Shown: in pieces, positions 17,145-25,703 of the stretch
Layout of the letters: every line of letters begins with the position of its first letter
Position numbering within the stretch: the first letter of the stretch is position 1
Source of the DNA: Phaeobacter sp. B1627
Lineage (GTDB): Bacteria > Pseudomonadota > Alphaproteobacteria > Rhodobacterales > Rhodobacteraceae
Direction of reading: 5' to 3'
DNA: 64,000 nt
Assembly: GCF_006265095.1 (NCBI RefSeq)
Contig: NZ_VCNK01000006.1
Location: 1 to 64,000 of the forward strand
Program-made: the position numbers and the translations under genes
The notes under the pieces: model-generated
Told to the model about the DNA's origin: nothing
What the model saw: only the letters and a program-made list of their open reading frames with translations
Databases searched by the model: none

Positions 17145-18299
17145 ATGTGGCGCAGCCTGGCCTCGAATATGCTCACGGTGCTGATCGTGGGGCTCTTTTT
17201 GTTCGCAGGCCTGATCCTGTGGGGCAAAAGGGAATTCTCTTCCGAGGGACCATTGGCAGAGGCCATCTGCCTGCGGGTGGAACGCGGCTCCAATATGTCC
17301 CGGGTCAGTCAGCAATTGCAGCGCGATGGCGCCCTGTCCAACGGGGCCATCTTCCGCATCGGGGTGAAATATTCCGAAAAAGAGCAGGACCTGAAAGCCG
17401 GCAGCTATCTGGTGCAACCCGGCGCTTCGATGGAAACCATCGTGGATCAGATCACCCGTGGCGGCGCCTCCACCTGCGGCACGGAAATCGTCTACCGCGT
17501 CGGGGTCACCCGCATTCTCGCCGAAGTCCGCGAGCTGGATCCCGCCACCAATGCCTATGTTGAACGGGCGGAATTCACCCCCGGCGTCGACGCGGTTCCG
17601 GCCGTCTACACTGAAAAGAAGGCCGATGCCGACACCCGCTACCGGATCGCTCTCGCCGAAGGGGTGACCAGCTGGCAGGTGGTACAGGCGCTCAATGCAA
17701 TGGATGTGCTGGCGGGCGATCCCGGTCGCCGCCCGGAGGAGGGCAGCCTGGCACCGGATAGCTACGAGGTACGCCCGGGCACCGAGCGCGCCGCCGTCCT
17801 TGCAGAGATGCAGGCCCGCCAGGACAAACGCATTGCCGAAGTCTGGGAAACCCGCAGCCCGGACGCCGCCGTCAACAGCCCCGAGGAAATGCTGATCCTG
17901 GCCTCGATCATCGAAAAGGAAACCGGGGTGCCCGAAGAACGCGGCCTGGTCGCCTCGGTCTTCACCAACCGGTTGCAGCGCGGCATGCGCCTGCAGACCG
18001 ACCCCACGGTGATCTACGGCGTCACCAAGGGCGAAGGCGTTCTGGGACGCGGCCTGCGCCAGAGCGAGCTGCGCGGCGTCACCCCCTGGAACACCTATGT
18101 GATCGAAGGTCTGCCCCCCACTCCCATCGCCAACCCGGGTCTCGACAGCCTGTTGGCTGCGGTGAACCCGGAGCAGACAGACTTTGTCTTCTTTGTCGCC
18201 GACGGCACCGGCGGGCATGCCTTTGCCAAAACCCTCGAAGAGCACAACCGCAATGTGGCGAAATGGCGCCAGATCGAGGCGGGCGCGGGCAACGACTGA
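17145..18299 (+). CDS. mltG: Endolytic murein transglycosylase MltG (YceG-like)
   Basis: A 384-residue inner-membrane protein with one N-terminal helix (about 9-26) and a periplasmic YceG domain. Catalytic Glu257 lies in ILASIIEKETG, followed by LQTDPTVIYG and TPWNTYVIEGLPPTPIANPG, the family signature blocks. It cleaves nascent glycan strands and is thought to set their length. It overlaps functionally with fabF only through the shared transcript. It lies directly upstream of the GTA cluster in the same direction, separated by 311 bases that contain a terminator-like hairpin. Confidence 0.95.
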   Translation: MWRSLASNMLTVLIVGLFLFAGLILWGKREFSSEGPLAEAICLRVERGSNMSRVSQQLQRDGALSNGAIFRIGVKYSEKEQDLKAGSYLVQPGASMETIVDQITRGGASTCGTEIVYRVGVTRILAEVRELDPATNAYVERAEFTPGVDAVPAVYTEKKADADTRYRIALAEGVTSWQVVQALNAMDVLAGDPGRRPEEGSLAPDSYEVRPGTERAAVLAEMQARQDKRIAEVWETRSPDAAVNSPEEMLILASIIEKETGVPEERGLVASVFTNRLQRGMRLQTDPTVIYGVTKGEGVLGRGLRQSELRGVTPWNTYVIEGLPPTPIANPGLDSLLAAVNPEQTDFVFFVADGTGGHAFAKTLEEHNRNVAKWRQIEAGAGND

Positions 18300-18348
18300 C
18301 CGCCTTCACCGGCCTCCGTGAACGGACGACACCAAATGAACGACACTC

Positions 18349-18376
18349 AAAAGGGGGGCTGCACGGCGCCCCTTTT
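18349..18376 (+). terminator. Terminator-like hairpin after mltG
   Basis: AAAAGGGG (18349-18356) pairs with CCCCTTTT (18369-18376); 12-base loop. The T run is part of the stem. Confidence 0.65.
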
Positions 18377-18416
18377 GCCATTCTCCATTCATCTTTTCAC
18401 CTAAATACCTCGGAGC

Positions 18417-18433
18417 GCGAGGCAGAGCCTCGC
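18417..18433. repeat. Short intergenic hairpin (REP-like)
   Basis: A perfect 7-bp stem GCGAGGC / GCCTCGC with loop AGA, preceded by AAATACCTCGG (18404-18414). The AAATACCTC word recurs inside the hairpin at 54324-54368. Confidence 0.45.
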
Positions 18434-18610
18434 ATCTGTGGCGGATGTTGCGGGCGGCGCGGACTCCGGGGGCACCGTATCTAAATCCGGATCCGCTATA
18501 GCTACTTCCGGCAACTGGAAAACGTGGAGGTCAGGGTCAGCCGTCTGGACGGACGCTGATCCAGCCTCCCGTTTCTCTTTTCGGACCTCAGAACAGAGGC
18601 TTCCCCCCTC

Positions 18611-18964
18611 ATGACTTCACATACTTCCGAAACGCTGATCGACATCAGCGCGGACCTTTTGCGATCTCTGCACGACAGTCTCCGACGGGCGCGCAAGGCG
18701 AGCGAAACCTACCTCGCCCAATTCGAAGCAGAGCAGGACATCAATCCCGACACCGCAACCCTGAAGCCGCAGATCGCCAAGCTCGACGGTCTCATCCGTG
18801 ACATCCAGAAGGTGGAGAAAACCCTTGTCGATCATGAAAAAACCTCTGGTGCCACCGGCATGGTGGCCTTCGACCTCCGTGCCGCCCGCGATGAGATCGA
18901 GCGCCGCCTGGCTGGCCTGCGTGCCGCCATTCATGACGCGGATGCTGCTGGAGGAGATGGATGA
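18611..18964 (+). CDS. orfg1: GTA orfg1, small terminase-like protein
   Basis: A 117-residue, strongly helical and charged protein, first gene of the GTA cluster. By position and composition it matches RcGTA orfg1, which acts as a small terminase subunit that presents host DNA for packaging without sequence specificity. A coiled-coil-like middle (about 15-75: heptad Leu/Ile, LDGLIRDIQKVEKTL) and a C-terminal helix (RAARDEIERRLAGLRAAI) are visible. It overlaps the start of the large terminase gene. Recognition rests mainly on context because this family diverges quickly. Confidence 0.82.
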   Translation: MTSHTSETLIDISADLLRSLHDSLRRARKASETYLAQFEAEQDINPDTATLKPQIAKLDGLIRDIQKVEKTLVDHEKTSGATGMVAFDLRAARDEIERRLAGLRAAIHDADAAGGDG

Positions 18965-20234
18965 GGCAGCGCTGGCGGCAGCGCCCTACCTGTTTGATCT
19001 CTGGGCCTTCCCGCATCAGGCCCCCCCGGACGGAGACTGGCGCTCCTGGGTCATTCTCGGCGGCCGTGGTGCGGGCAAGACCCGTGCCGGTGCGGAATGG
19101 GTGCGCGCCCAGGTCGAAGGCCCGGGCCGCTTCGATGCCGGCCGGTCCCGGCGGGTGGCGCTGGTGGGCGAGACCTATGATCAGGTCCGCGATGTCATGA
19201 TCCAGGGCGACAGCGGCATCCTCGCCTGCTCGCCGCCGGACCGCCGCCCGGAATGGCGCGCGGGCGAACGCAAGCTGTGCTGGCCGAATGGGGCAACCGC
19301 GCAGGCCTTCTCGGCCTCGGACCCCGAAGCCCTGCGCGGGCCTCAGTTCGATGCGGCCTGGGTGGATGAGCTGGCGAAATGGAAGCGCGGCCAGGAGGCC
19401 TGGGACATGCTGCAATTCGCCCTGCGACTCGGGCAATCGCCGCAGGTCTGTGTCACCACCACCCCGCGCAACGCGGCTGTTTTGCGACGGCTTCTGGACA
19501 GCCCCTCGACGGTGACCACCCATGCCCCGACCGAGGCCAACCGGGCCAATCTGGCGGCCTCCTTCCTCACCGAGGTGCGGGCGCGCTATGCAGGCTCGCG
19601 TCTGGCGCGTCAGGAACTGGACGGGCTGATGCTGGTGGATGTGGAAGGGGCCTTCTGGTCGGCGGCACAGATCGAGGCGCTGATGCGGACCGAAGCGCCG
19701 CCGCTCGACCGCATCGTCGTGGCCGTGGACCCGGCCGTCAGCGCCCACAAGGGATCGGACGCCTGCGGTATTGTCGTGGTCGGCGCACAGATTCAGGGGC
19801 CGCCGCAGAACTGGCGGGCCTATGTGCTGGCCGATTGCACGGTGCAGGGCGAGGGCCCGCTGGGCTGGGCCACCGCTGCCATCGCCGCGCGCGAGCGGTT
19901 TCAGGCCGACCGGCTGGTGGCAGAGGTCAACCAGGGCGGCGCTCTGGTGGAAACGGTGCTGCGGCAGGTCGATCCGATGGTGCCCTTCACGCCGCTGCAT
20001 GCAAGCCGGGGCAAAGCCGCCCGCGCCGAGCCTGTCTCCGCGCTCTATGAACAGGGGCGGGTCTTCCATCTGCCGGGCCTGAACGCCCTCGAAGACCAGA
20101 TGTGCCAGATGACGCCGCAGGGCTATCAGGGGGATGGCTCCCCGGATCGCCTCGATGCGCTGGTCTGGGCGCTCTATGCGCTGCTGGTCGAACCGGCCGC
20201 GCGGCTCCGCTGCCCTAGGGCACGCGCCATCTGA
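18933..20234 (+). CDS. orfg2: GTA orfg2, large terminase
   Basis: About 433 residues from this start. The ATPase has Walker A GGRGAGKT (43-50), Walker B AAWVDE (141-146) and the coupling motif TTTPR (175-179). The RNase-H-like nuclease domain has acidic residues Asp266 (VVAVDPAVSAHKG) and Asp276, and a C-terminal SPDRLDALVWAL segment. It packages headful lengths of host DNA into GTA capsids. The frame is open well upstream; starts at 18933, 18942 or 18957 are possible, all overlapping g1. A strong hairpin with a T run lies 30 bases after the stop, unusual inside a head operon. Confidence 0.93.
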   Translation: MTRMLLEEMDEAALAAAPYLFDLWAFPHQAPPDGDWRSWVILGGRGAGKTRAGAEWVRAQVEGPGRFDAGRSRRVALVGETYDQVRDVMIQGDSGILACSPPDRRPEWRAGERKLCWPNGATAQAFSASDPEALRGPQFDAAWVDELAKWKRGQEAWDMLQFALRLGQSPQVCVTTTPRNAAVLRRLLDSPSTVTTHAPTEANRANLAASFLTEVRARYAGSRLARQELDGLMLVDVEGAFWSAAQIEALMRTEAPPLDRIVVAVDPAVSAHKGSDACGIVVVGAQIQGPPQNWRAYVLADCTVQGEGPLGWATAAIAARERFQADRLVAEVNQGGALVETVLRQVDPMVPFTPLHASRGKAARAEPVSALYEQGRVFHLPGLNALEDQMCQMTPQGYQGDGSPDRLDALVWALYALLVEPAARLRCPRARAI

Positions 20235-20263
20235 GCCACCTCCGCCCAGGCATAACACCTGTG

Positions 20264-20297
20264 AAACGCCCGCATCTCGCGGGCGTTTTGCTTTTTT
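20264..20297 (+). terminator. Intrinsic terminator-like hairpin between terminase and portal genes
   Basis: A perfect 10-bp stem (20264-20273 with 20279-20288), 5-base loop, then TTGCTTTTTT. It has all the features of a factor-independent terminator but lies inside the GTA operon, between g2 and g3. Confidence 0.85.
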
Positions 20298-20455
20298 ATC
20301 AACTGGATACATCCCCACCCGTGCCCCCTGTTGCCCGCCTGTTGCGCTCCCGGCGTACGCCCTGCTGGGGTGATCTTCAGACGCATTTGGCAAGTTGTGT
20401 CTCAAGCGACGGGCAGATGCCCCGATGGATCAGACGGACAGCAAAGGAGTGGACC

Positions 20456-21664
20456 ATGGTCTTTGACCTGCTGCGGCGCAAGGGACAGGGAATTGAACAG
20501 GCTGCGGACCGCGATGTCCCGCAGCAAAAGGCCAGCGCTGCGGCGCGGGTCTTGCCGATGGGCGCGGGCACCCAGGCCGCCTGGGGTCCTCGGGATACGG
20601 TGTCACTGACCCGCGTCGGCTTTCTCGGCAACCCGGTCGGCCACCGCGCGGTAAAGCTCATCGCCGAGGCTGCCGCCGCCCTGCCGCTGGTGTTGCAGAA
20701 CGCCGAACAACGGTTCGACAGCCATCCGCTGCTGACCCTGCTCAGCCGTCCCAACGCGGCGATGGCGCGGGCCGAGATGCTAGAGGCGCTCTATGCGAAC
20801 CTGCTGCTGTCCGGCAACGCCTATCTGGAGGCCGTCGCGGCAGAGGACGGCTGGCCGGTGGAGCTGCATGTGCTGCGGCCCGACCGGATGCGGGTGGTGC
20901 CGGGCGCCGACGGCTGGCCCGTCGCCTATGACTATAGCGTCGGCGCCAGGACCCACCGCTTTGGCATCGACCCGGCGCGTCCTTCGATCTGCCATCTCAA
21001 GAGCTTTCACCCGCTTGACGATCACTACGGCCTTGCCCCGATGCAGGCTGCGGCGATGGCCGTCGAGGTGCACGGCGCTGCGGCGCGCTGGTCGAAATCA
21101 TTGCTGGACAATGCCGCCCAACCCTCGGGCGCGCTGGTGTGGTCCGGATCTGACGGGCAGGGGCTGATGGCCGACGATCAGTTCCGCCGCCTCACCGAAG
21201 AGATCGAGGCCAATTTCCAGGGCGCGCGCAATGCCGGCCGGCCCATGGTGCTCGAAGGGGGGCTGGATTGGAAACCGATGGGATTTTCGCCGTCGGACAT
21301 GGAATTCCACCGCACCAAGGACGCCGCCGCACGGGAAATCGCACAGGCCTTCGGGGTGCCACCGATGCTGCTCGGGATCCCGGGCGAGGCGACCTACGCC
21401 AACTACCAGGAGGCCAACCGCGCCTTTTATCGCCTGACGGTGCTGCCGCTGGCGACGCGGGTGGCGGCCAAACTCTCCGACTGGCTGATGCGCTTTGGCG
21501 ACGAGGTGGTGGAGCTGAAACCCGATATCGATCAGGTCCAGGCGCTGGCGGCGGAACGCGAAACGCAGTGGCGGCGCGTGTCAGAGGCGGATTTCCTCAG
21601 CGAGGCTGAAAAACGTCAGCTGTTGGGCCTGCCGGCCCGGCCCATGGAGGGCGACAATGAGTGA
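20456..21664 (+). CDS. orfg3: GTA orfg3, portal protein
   Basis: A 402-residue HK97-type portal protein (phage_portal family). Typical blocks are the N-terminal LTRVGFLGNPVGHRAVKLIAEAAA, NLLLSGNAYLEAV and the FGVPPMLLGIPGEATYANYQEANRAFYR segment near residues 295-325. It forms the dodecameric DNA gate at the capsid vertex and receives the terminase. The start at 20456 follows a good binding site (AAAGGAG, 20443-20449); the frame is open 65 codons upstream through a hairpin, which is not coding. The gene overlaps g3.5 by 8 bases. Confidence 0.95.
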   Translation: MVFDLLRRKGQGIEQAADRDVPQQKASAAARVLPMGAGTQAAWGPRDTVSLTRVGFLGNPVGHRAVKLIAEAAAALPLVLQNAEQRFDSHPLLTLLSRPNAAMARAEMLEALYANLLLSGNAYLEAVAAEDGWPVELHVLRPDRMRVVPGADGWPVAYDYSVGARTHRFGIDPARPSICHLKSFHPLDDHYGLAPMQAAAMAVEVHGAAARWSKSLLDNAAQPSGALVWSGSDGQGLMADDQFRRLTEEIEANFQGARNAGRPMVLEGGLDWKPMGFSPSDMEFHRTKDAAAREIAQAFGVPPMLLGIPGEATYANYQEANRAFYRLTVLPLATRVAAKLSDWLMRFGDEVVELKPDIDQVQALAAERETQWRRVSEADFLSEAEKRQLLGLPARPMEGDNE

Positions 21665-21881
21665 CATCCCGATGCCACCCTTCGACTGCACCCCGGGGAT
21701 GCGCCTGAGTGCGCACGAGCGTGTCTCGGAGATCCGACAGGAGGCGATCAACCGGCGTCTGGATCGGATGGAACGGATGATGGAGCGGCTGGAAAAGCGG
21801 CTCTGGCTCACCGTTTACGGCGTCGCGGCGGTGATCCTGGCACAGGCGTTCCAGGGCTTTATCGCCGTGCAGCTTCCCTGA
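21657..21881 (+). CDS. GTA orfg3.5, small membrane-associated protein
   Basis: A 74-residue protein. The first 50 residues contain an amphipathic Arg/Glu-rich helix (RRLDRMERMMERLEKRL), followed by one hydrophobic C-terminal helix (WLTVYGVAAVILAQAFQGFIAV). It matches the small gene found between portal and protease in RcGTA-type clusters, whose function is not settled. The start overlaps the portal stop codon by 8 bases (translational coupling). Confidence 0.8.
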   Translation: MSDIPMPPFDCTPGMRLSAHERVSEIRQEAINRRLDRMERMMERLEKRLWLTVYGVAAVILAQAFQGFIAVQLP

Positions 21882-21925
21882 GGGAGTTCGGTAAAAATGA
21901 CAACCTTTCAGAAGGGTAGAGTGAC

Positions 21926-22510
21926 ATGATGATACAGGAAGAGCCGCATCTGGAAACCAAATTCGCCCGTTTCGGCGAAGGGCTCGCGCTGACCGAGGGC
22001 GAAGTGATCGATGGCTATGCCAGCCTGTTCGGCACACCGGATCAAGGCCGCGACATCGTCAATCGCGGGGCCTATGCGACCTCCCTTGCCCTGCACGCCA
22101 AGCGCGGTAGCAAGATCAAGATGCTCTGGCAGCATGATCCGGCCCATCCCATCGGCGTCTGGGATGAGGTGGTCGAAGATGAGGTCGGCCTGCGCGTCAA
22201 GGGCCGCCTGTTGACCGAAACCCAAAAGGGGGCCGAAGCCGCGGCTTTGGTGCGGGCGGGGGCAATCGAGGGGCTGTCCATCGGCTACCGAACGGTAAGG
22301 GCCAGCCGCGACAAGGAAGGCCATCGCCGTCTTGAAGAGCTGCAACTTTGGGAGGTGTCGCTGGTGACCTTCCCGATGCTGCCATCGGCGCGGCTGGTGC
22401 GACAGGCGTCACACCCGTCAGCGCCCCCTGCGCAATCGGCAAAATCCGACGCCCCGGACGAAGGTCTGCGGGCCTTGGCCGAAGCCCTGCGCGCAGCCAT
22501 CACTTGCTGA
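21926..22510 (+). CDS. orfg4: GTA orfg4, prohead protease
   Basis: A 194-residue HK97 family prohead protease (serine-type, family U35). Recognisable blocks: EGEVIDGYASLFGTPDQGRDIV, MLWQHDPAHPIGVWDEV with the likely catalytic His, and GLSIGYRT with the likely catalytic Ser (SIGYR), then LWEVSLVTFPMLPSARL. It removes the capsid protein N-terminal scaffold segment during head maturation. It lies 24 bases before the capsid gene. The start is MMIQEEP; a second Met follows directly. Confidence 0.93.
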   Translation: MMIQEEPHLETKFARFGEGLALTEGEVIDGYASLFGTPDQGRDIVNRGAYATSLALHAKRGSKIKMLWQHDPAHPIGVWDEVVEDEVGLRVKGRLLTETQKGAEAAALVRAGAIEGLSIGYRTVRASRDKEGHRRLEELQLWEVSLVTFPMLPSARLVRQASHPSAPPAQSAKSDAPDEGLRALAEALRAAITC

Positions 22511-22534
22511 TCCAGACGAGGAAAGGACCAGAGC

Positions 22535-23731
22535 ATGACAGATCATCAATTCGTGGCCGACGAGGGGCCCGATGCGGCCTCCCCACCGCCGGGTGCTGCA
22601 CAGGAGGTGAAACAGGCCGTTTCCCAATTTGTGCAGCATTTCAAGGGGTTTCAAGACGACGTTGCACGTAAACTCAAACAGACGGAAGAGCGTATGACCA
22701 TGTTGGATCGTAAAACCCAAACTGCGGCACGGCCGCATCTGGCTGCCGCAGAGGCGGAAGGCGCACCGCATCAGAAGGCCATGCAGGCCTATCTGCGCAT
22801 TGGCAATGAAGATGGCTTTCGCGGCCTTGAGCTGGAGGGCAAGGCCCTGTCCAGCGCCGTGAACTCCGATGGTGGCTTTCTGGTCGACCCGCAGACCGCC
22901 GATGTGGTGAAATCGGTGCTGCAGTCCACCGCTTCGATCCGGGCAGTGGCCTCTGTGGTCAATGTGGAGGCGACTTCCTTTGACGTGCTGATCGACCATA
23001 CGGACGTGGGCGCCGGCTGGGCGACGGAAACTGGCTCCGTGACCGAAACGGCAAGCCCGGTGATCGACCGTATCGTCATTCCGCTGCATGAACTCTCCGC
23101 TTTGCCAAAGGCCTCGCAGCGGCTTTTGGACGACAGCGCCTTTGATATCGAGGGCTGGCTTGCGGGCCGTATCGCGGATAAATTTGCCCGCGCCGAGGCA
23201 CAGTCCTTCATCTCGGGCGACGGGGTCGACAAGCCGACGGGCATTCTGCATCACACAGCGGTTGACAATGACAGCTGGACCTGGGGCGCGCTTGGCTATG
23301 TGGCCACCGGCACCGACGGCGACATCGGGTCGGCGGATGCGATCATCAATCTCGTCTATGCGCTGGATGCCCGCTACCGGGCCGGTGCGAGCTTTGTGAT
23401 GAACTCCAAAACCGCCGGTTTGATCCGCAAGCTGAAGGATGCCGATGGCCGGTTCCTCTGGTCCGATGGTCTGGCAGCGGGGGAGCCTGCGCGGTTGATG
23501 GGCTATCCGGTTCTGGTGGCCGAAGACATGCCGGATGTGGCCTCTGACAGCTTTTCCATGGCCTTTGGCGATTTTGGCGCGGGCTACACGATTGCCGAAC
23601 GCCCGGACCTGCGCATCCTGCGTGATCCCTTCTCGGCGAAACCGCATGTGCTGTTTTACGCGACAAAGCGGGTCGGCGGGGACGTCAGCGACTTTGCCGC
23701 GATCAAATTGATGAAATTCGGGGTGAGCTGA
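22535..23731 (+). CDS. orfg5: GTA orfg5, major capsid protein
   Basis: A 398-residue HK97-fold major capsid protein. Residues about 20-100 form the helical, charged scaffold (delta) segment expected to be cut by the g4 protease. The mature part starts around the LSSAVNSDGGFLVDPQTA block, with the AWATETGSVTETASP-like E-loop and the FARAEAQSFISGDGVDKPTGIL segment that are typical of GTA capsids. It forms the small capsid that holds a few kilobases of host DNA. A 165-base gap separates it from g6, the largest in this half of the cluster. Confidence 0.96.
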   Translation: MTDHQFVADEGPDAASPPPGAAQEVKQAVSQFVQHFKGFQDDVARKLKQTEERMTMLDRKTQTAARPHLAAAEAEGAPHQKAMQAYLRIGNEDGFRGLELEGKALSSAVNSDGGFLVDPQTADVVKSVLQSTASIRAVASVVNVEATSFDVLIDHTDVGAGWATETGSVTETASPVIDRIVIPLHELSALPKASQRLLDDSAFDIEGWLAGRIADKFARAEAQSFISGDGVDKPTGILHHTAVDNDSWTWGALGYVATGTDGDIGSADAIINLVYALDARYRAGASFVMNSKTAGLIRKLKDADGRFLWSDGLAAGEPARLMGYPVLVAEDMPDVASDSFSMAFGDFGAGYTIAERPDLRILRDPFSAKPHVLFYATKRVGGDVSDFAAIKLMKFGVS

Positions 23732-23896
23732 CCGCTCATTTCCGGATGACGGAACCGGCAGCCCGGTTTCGTCGGCGGGTGCGTGCCCCCAGGGGCTGTC
23801 GTCCAGTTGCTCCCCTCCGTCCGAGCGGCAGACCCGGCGCGCACCCGTCCCAACCCTATCCATGACGGAGAAACGGTATTCCAGCGGAGTGAAGGC

Positions 23897-24502
23897 ATGA
23901 TTTTGCACGAGACAACACCGGTGCCCGACAGCGCTTTGCCGCTTGAGGCGTTCAAGGCGCATTTGCGACTCGGGACTGGCTTTGGCGAGGACAGCCTGCA
24001 GGATGCGGTGCTCCTGGCCTTTTTGCGGGCAAGTCTTGCGGCAGTGGAGGGGCGCACCGGCAAGGCCCTGCTGGCGCGGACGTTTGAATGGCGACTGAAC
24101 GCCTGGCCTGCGACAGTGACCCTGCCGGTGGCGCCGGTGCGCGACGTCTCGCAGGTGGCCATGGTCGGTCCAACCGGCGCGGAAACGGTACTGCCTGCCG
24201 AGAGCTACAGCGTCGCGCCCGACAGCCACGCGCCGCGGCTGGAGCCGCTGTCCGGCCAGTTTCCCGCCGTGCCGACGGGCGGAGGGGTGCTGTTGCGCTT
24301 TGCTGCGGGGCTGGGCGAGACCTGGGACGACTTGCCCGCCGATCTGGCGCAGGCGGTGTTCCTGCTGGCGGCCCATTATTACGAATACCGCGATGACACC
24401 AGCCTGCATGCGGGCTGCATGCCGTTTGGTGTGGCCAGCCTGCTGGATCGCCACCGCGTTCCGCGCCTGAGCCTGGGCCGTTCGGCCGGGGGGCAGCGAT
24501 GA
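23897..24502 (+). CDS. orfg6: GTA orfg6, head-tail connector (adaptor)
   Basis: A 201-residue protein with the layout of the phage gp6-like/phiE125 gp8 head-tail connector family: helical N-terminus (PLEAFKAHLRLGTGFGEDSLQDAVLLAFLRASLAAVEGRTGKAL), a beta insert, and a C-terminal helix (DLAQAVFLLAAHYYEYRD). It sits below the portal and opens the neck. The start MILHETTP at 23897 is preceded by GAAGG; the frame is open 38 codons upstream without family features. Its stop overlaps the start of g7 (ATGA). Confidence 0.88.
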   Translation: MILHETTPVPDSALPLEAFKAHLRLGTGFGEDSLQDAVLLAFLRASLAAVEGRTGKALLARTFEWRLNAWPATVTLPVAPVRDVSQVAMVGPTGAETVLPAESYSVAPDSHAPRLEPLSGQFPAVPTGGGVLLRFAAGLGETWDDLPADLAQAVFLLAAHYYEYRDDTSLHAGCMPFGVASLLDRHRVPRLSLGRSAGGQR

Positions 24503-24837
24503 CTGCGCCGCGCCTGAACCGGCCGCTTCGTCTCGAAGATCCGCAGGCCATTGGCGACGGCGCCGGAGGCTTTCGGATCAACTGGGCTCAGCTCGGGGTC
24601 CTGTGGGCCGATGTCGAGGCGCTCAGCGGCCGCGAAACCGGACGCCGCGGCACGCCGGTGTCGCTGCAACGCTATCGGATCACCCTGCGCGCGGCGCCTG
24701 TGGGCTCGCCTGCGCGTCCGAAACCGGACCAGCGGTTTCGCGAAGGAACCCGCCTGTTCAAGATCGATGCCGTGGCTGAACATGATCGCGATGGGCGGTA
24801 TCTGACCTGTCTTGCCACCGAGGAGCTGGCCACATGA
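24499..24837 (+). CDS. orfg7: GTA orfg7, head-tail stopper
   Basis: A 112-residue small beta-rich protein of the phage head-tail joining (gp16/SPP1-stopper-like) type: LRLEDPQAIGDGAGGFRINWAQLGVLWADVEALSGRE at the N-terminus and RYRITLR and FREGTRLFKIDAVAEHD strands. It closes the neck and links to the tail. It is coupled by 4-base overlaps to both neighbours. Confidence 0.87.
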   Translation: MTAPRLNRPLRLEDPQAIGDGAGGFRINWAQLGVLWADVEALSGRETGRRGTPVSLQRYRITLRAAPVGSPARPKPDQRFREGTRLFKIDAVAEHDRDGRYLTCLATEELAT

Positions 24838-25241
24838 CCTATGCCCTGTCCGAGGCCCTGCAGCAGGCCGTGTACCAACAGCTGATCGCAGATCCGGCAC
24901 TGACCGCCGAGGTCGGCACCGCGATCTACGACATGTTGCCCGCAGGCAGCTTGCCCGCGCTTTATGTGACGCTCGGCGCGGAAACGGTGCGGGACCGTTC
25001 TGATGTCAGCGGTGCGGGGGCGCTCCATCGTTTCACCGTGACCGTGGTTGCCAATACCACCGGATTCAGCGCTGCGAAACGGGCGGCGGCGGCGGTCTCG
25101 GATGCGCTTGTCGATGCGCCCCTGACCCTGATCCGCGGTCAGCTGGTGGGGCTGTGGTTTGACCGGGCCACGGCGGCGCGGCAGTCCAACGGCGATCGCA
25201 GCATTGCGCTGCGGTTTTCGGCGAGACTCGAAGACTCTTGA
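24834..25241 (+). CDS. orfg8: GTA orfg8, tail terminator (DUF3168)
   Basis: A 135-residue protein of the DUF3168 family: N-terminal helix (LSEALQQAVYQQLIADPALTAEVG), IYDMLPAGSLPALYVTLG, and C-terminal RQSNGDRSIALRFSARLED. The family corresponds to tail terminator/completion proteins that cap the tail tube at its head end. The start overlaps the g7 stop (ATGA). Confidence 0.88.
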   Translation: MTYALSEALQQAVYQQLIADPALTAEVGTAIYDMLPAGSLPALYVTLGAETVRDRSDVSGAGALHRFTVTVVANTTGFSAAKRAAAAVSDALVDAPLTLIRGQLVGLWFDRATAARQSNGDRSIALRFSARLEDS

Positions 25242-25276
25242 TATTTTTGAATGCGTTAGCATAAGGAGCTAAACAG

Positions 25277-25690
25277 ATGACCGCTCAAAACGGCAAGGAC
25301 CTTCTGATCAAGGTGGACATGACCGGCACCGGCAGTTTCACCACAATTGCGGGGCTGCGCGCCACGCGTATCAGCTTCAATGCGGAAAGCGTCGATGTGA
25401 CGAGCCTCGACAGTGCGGGCGGGTGGCGTGAGCTGCTCGGCGGCGCCGGGGTGCGATCGGCTAACCTGTCCGGCTCGGGGGTGTTTCGCGACGCGGACAC
25501 GGATGAACGGGCGCGGCAATTGTTCTTTGAGGGCGAAACACCGGAGTTCCAGGTGGTGATCCCCGATTTCGGCACCGTGCAGGGGCTGTTTCAACTGACC
25601 GCCCTGGAATACGCGGGCAGCCACAATGGTGAGGCCACCTACGAGCTGTCGCTGGCCTCCGCCGGTGCGCTGACCTTTACCGCAGCCTGA
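25277..25690 (+). CDS. orfg9: GTA orfg9, major tail tube protein
   Basis: A 137-residue major tail protein (TP901-1/phage tail tube type). Features: NGKDLLIKVDMTGTGSFTTIAGLRATRISFNAESVDVTS, the ELLGGAGVRSANLSGSGVF core, and a C-terminal YAGSHNGEATYELSLASAGALTFTA strand. It stacks as hexamers around the tape measure. It has a good binding site (AAGGAG at 25262-25267) and is preceded by a 35-base AT-rich gap, which suggests strong translation. Confidence 0.93.
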   Translation: MTAQNGKDLLIKVDMTGTGSFTTIAGLRATRISFNAESVDVTSLDSAGGWRELLGGAGVRSANLSGSGVFRDADTDERARQLFFEGETPEFQVVIPDFGTVQGLFQLTALEYAGSHNGEATYELSLASAGALTFTAA

Positions 25691-25703
25691 GGAGGGGAGC
25701 GCA

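Larger units (their letters stand above)
18300..18610. other. 311-base region upstream of the GTA cluster
   Basis: Contains the mltG terminator, a Rhodobacterales-type intergenic hairpin (18417-18433) and presumably the GTA promoter. I could not assign promoter boxes. A 24-codon open stretch without a start codon (about 18484-18559) looks coding-like but is unsupported. Confidence 0.5.

Noticed and set aside
18484-18559. Coding-like stretch (IRIRYSYFRQLENVEVRVSRL) before GTA g1
   Set aside because: Preceded by a stop, no start codon, only 24 codons; likely chance or an unrecognisable remnant.
22418-24454. 678-codon minus-strand frame across g4, g5 and g6
   Set aside because: Antisense shadow of three well supported GTA genes.
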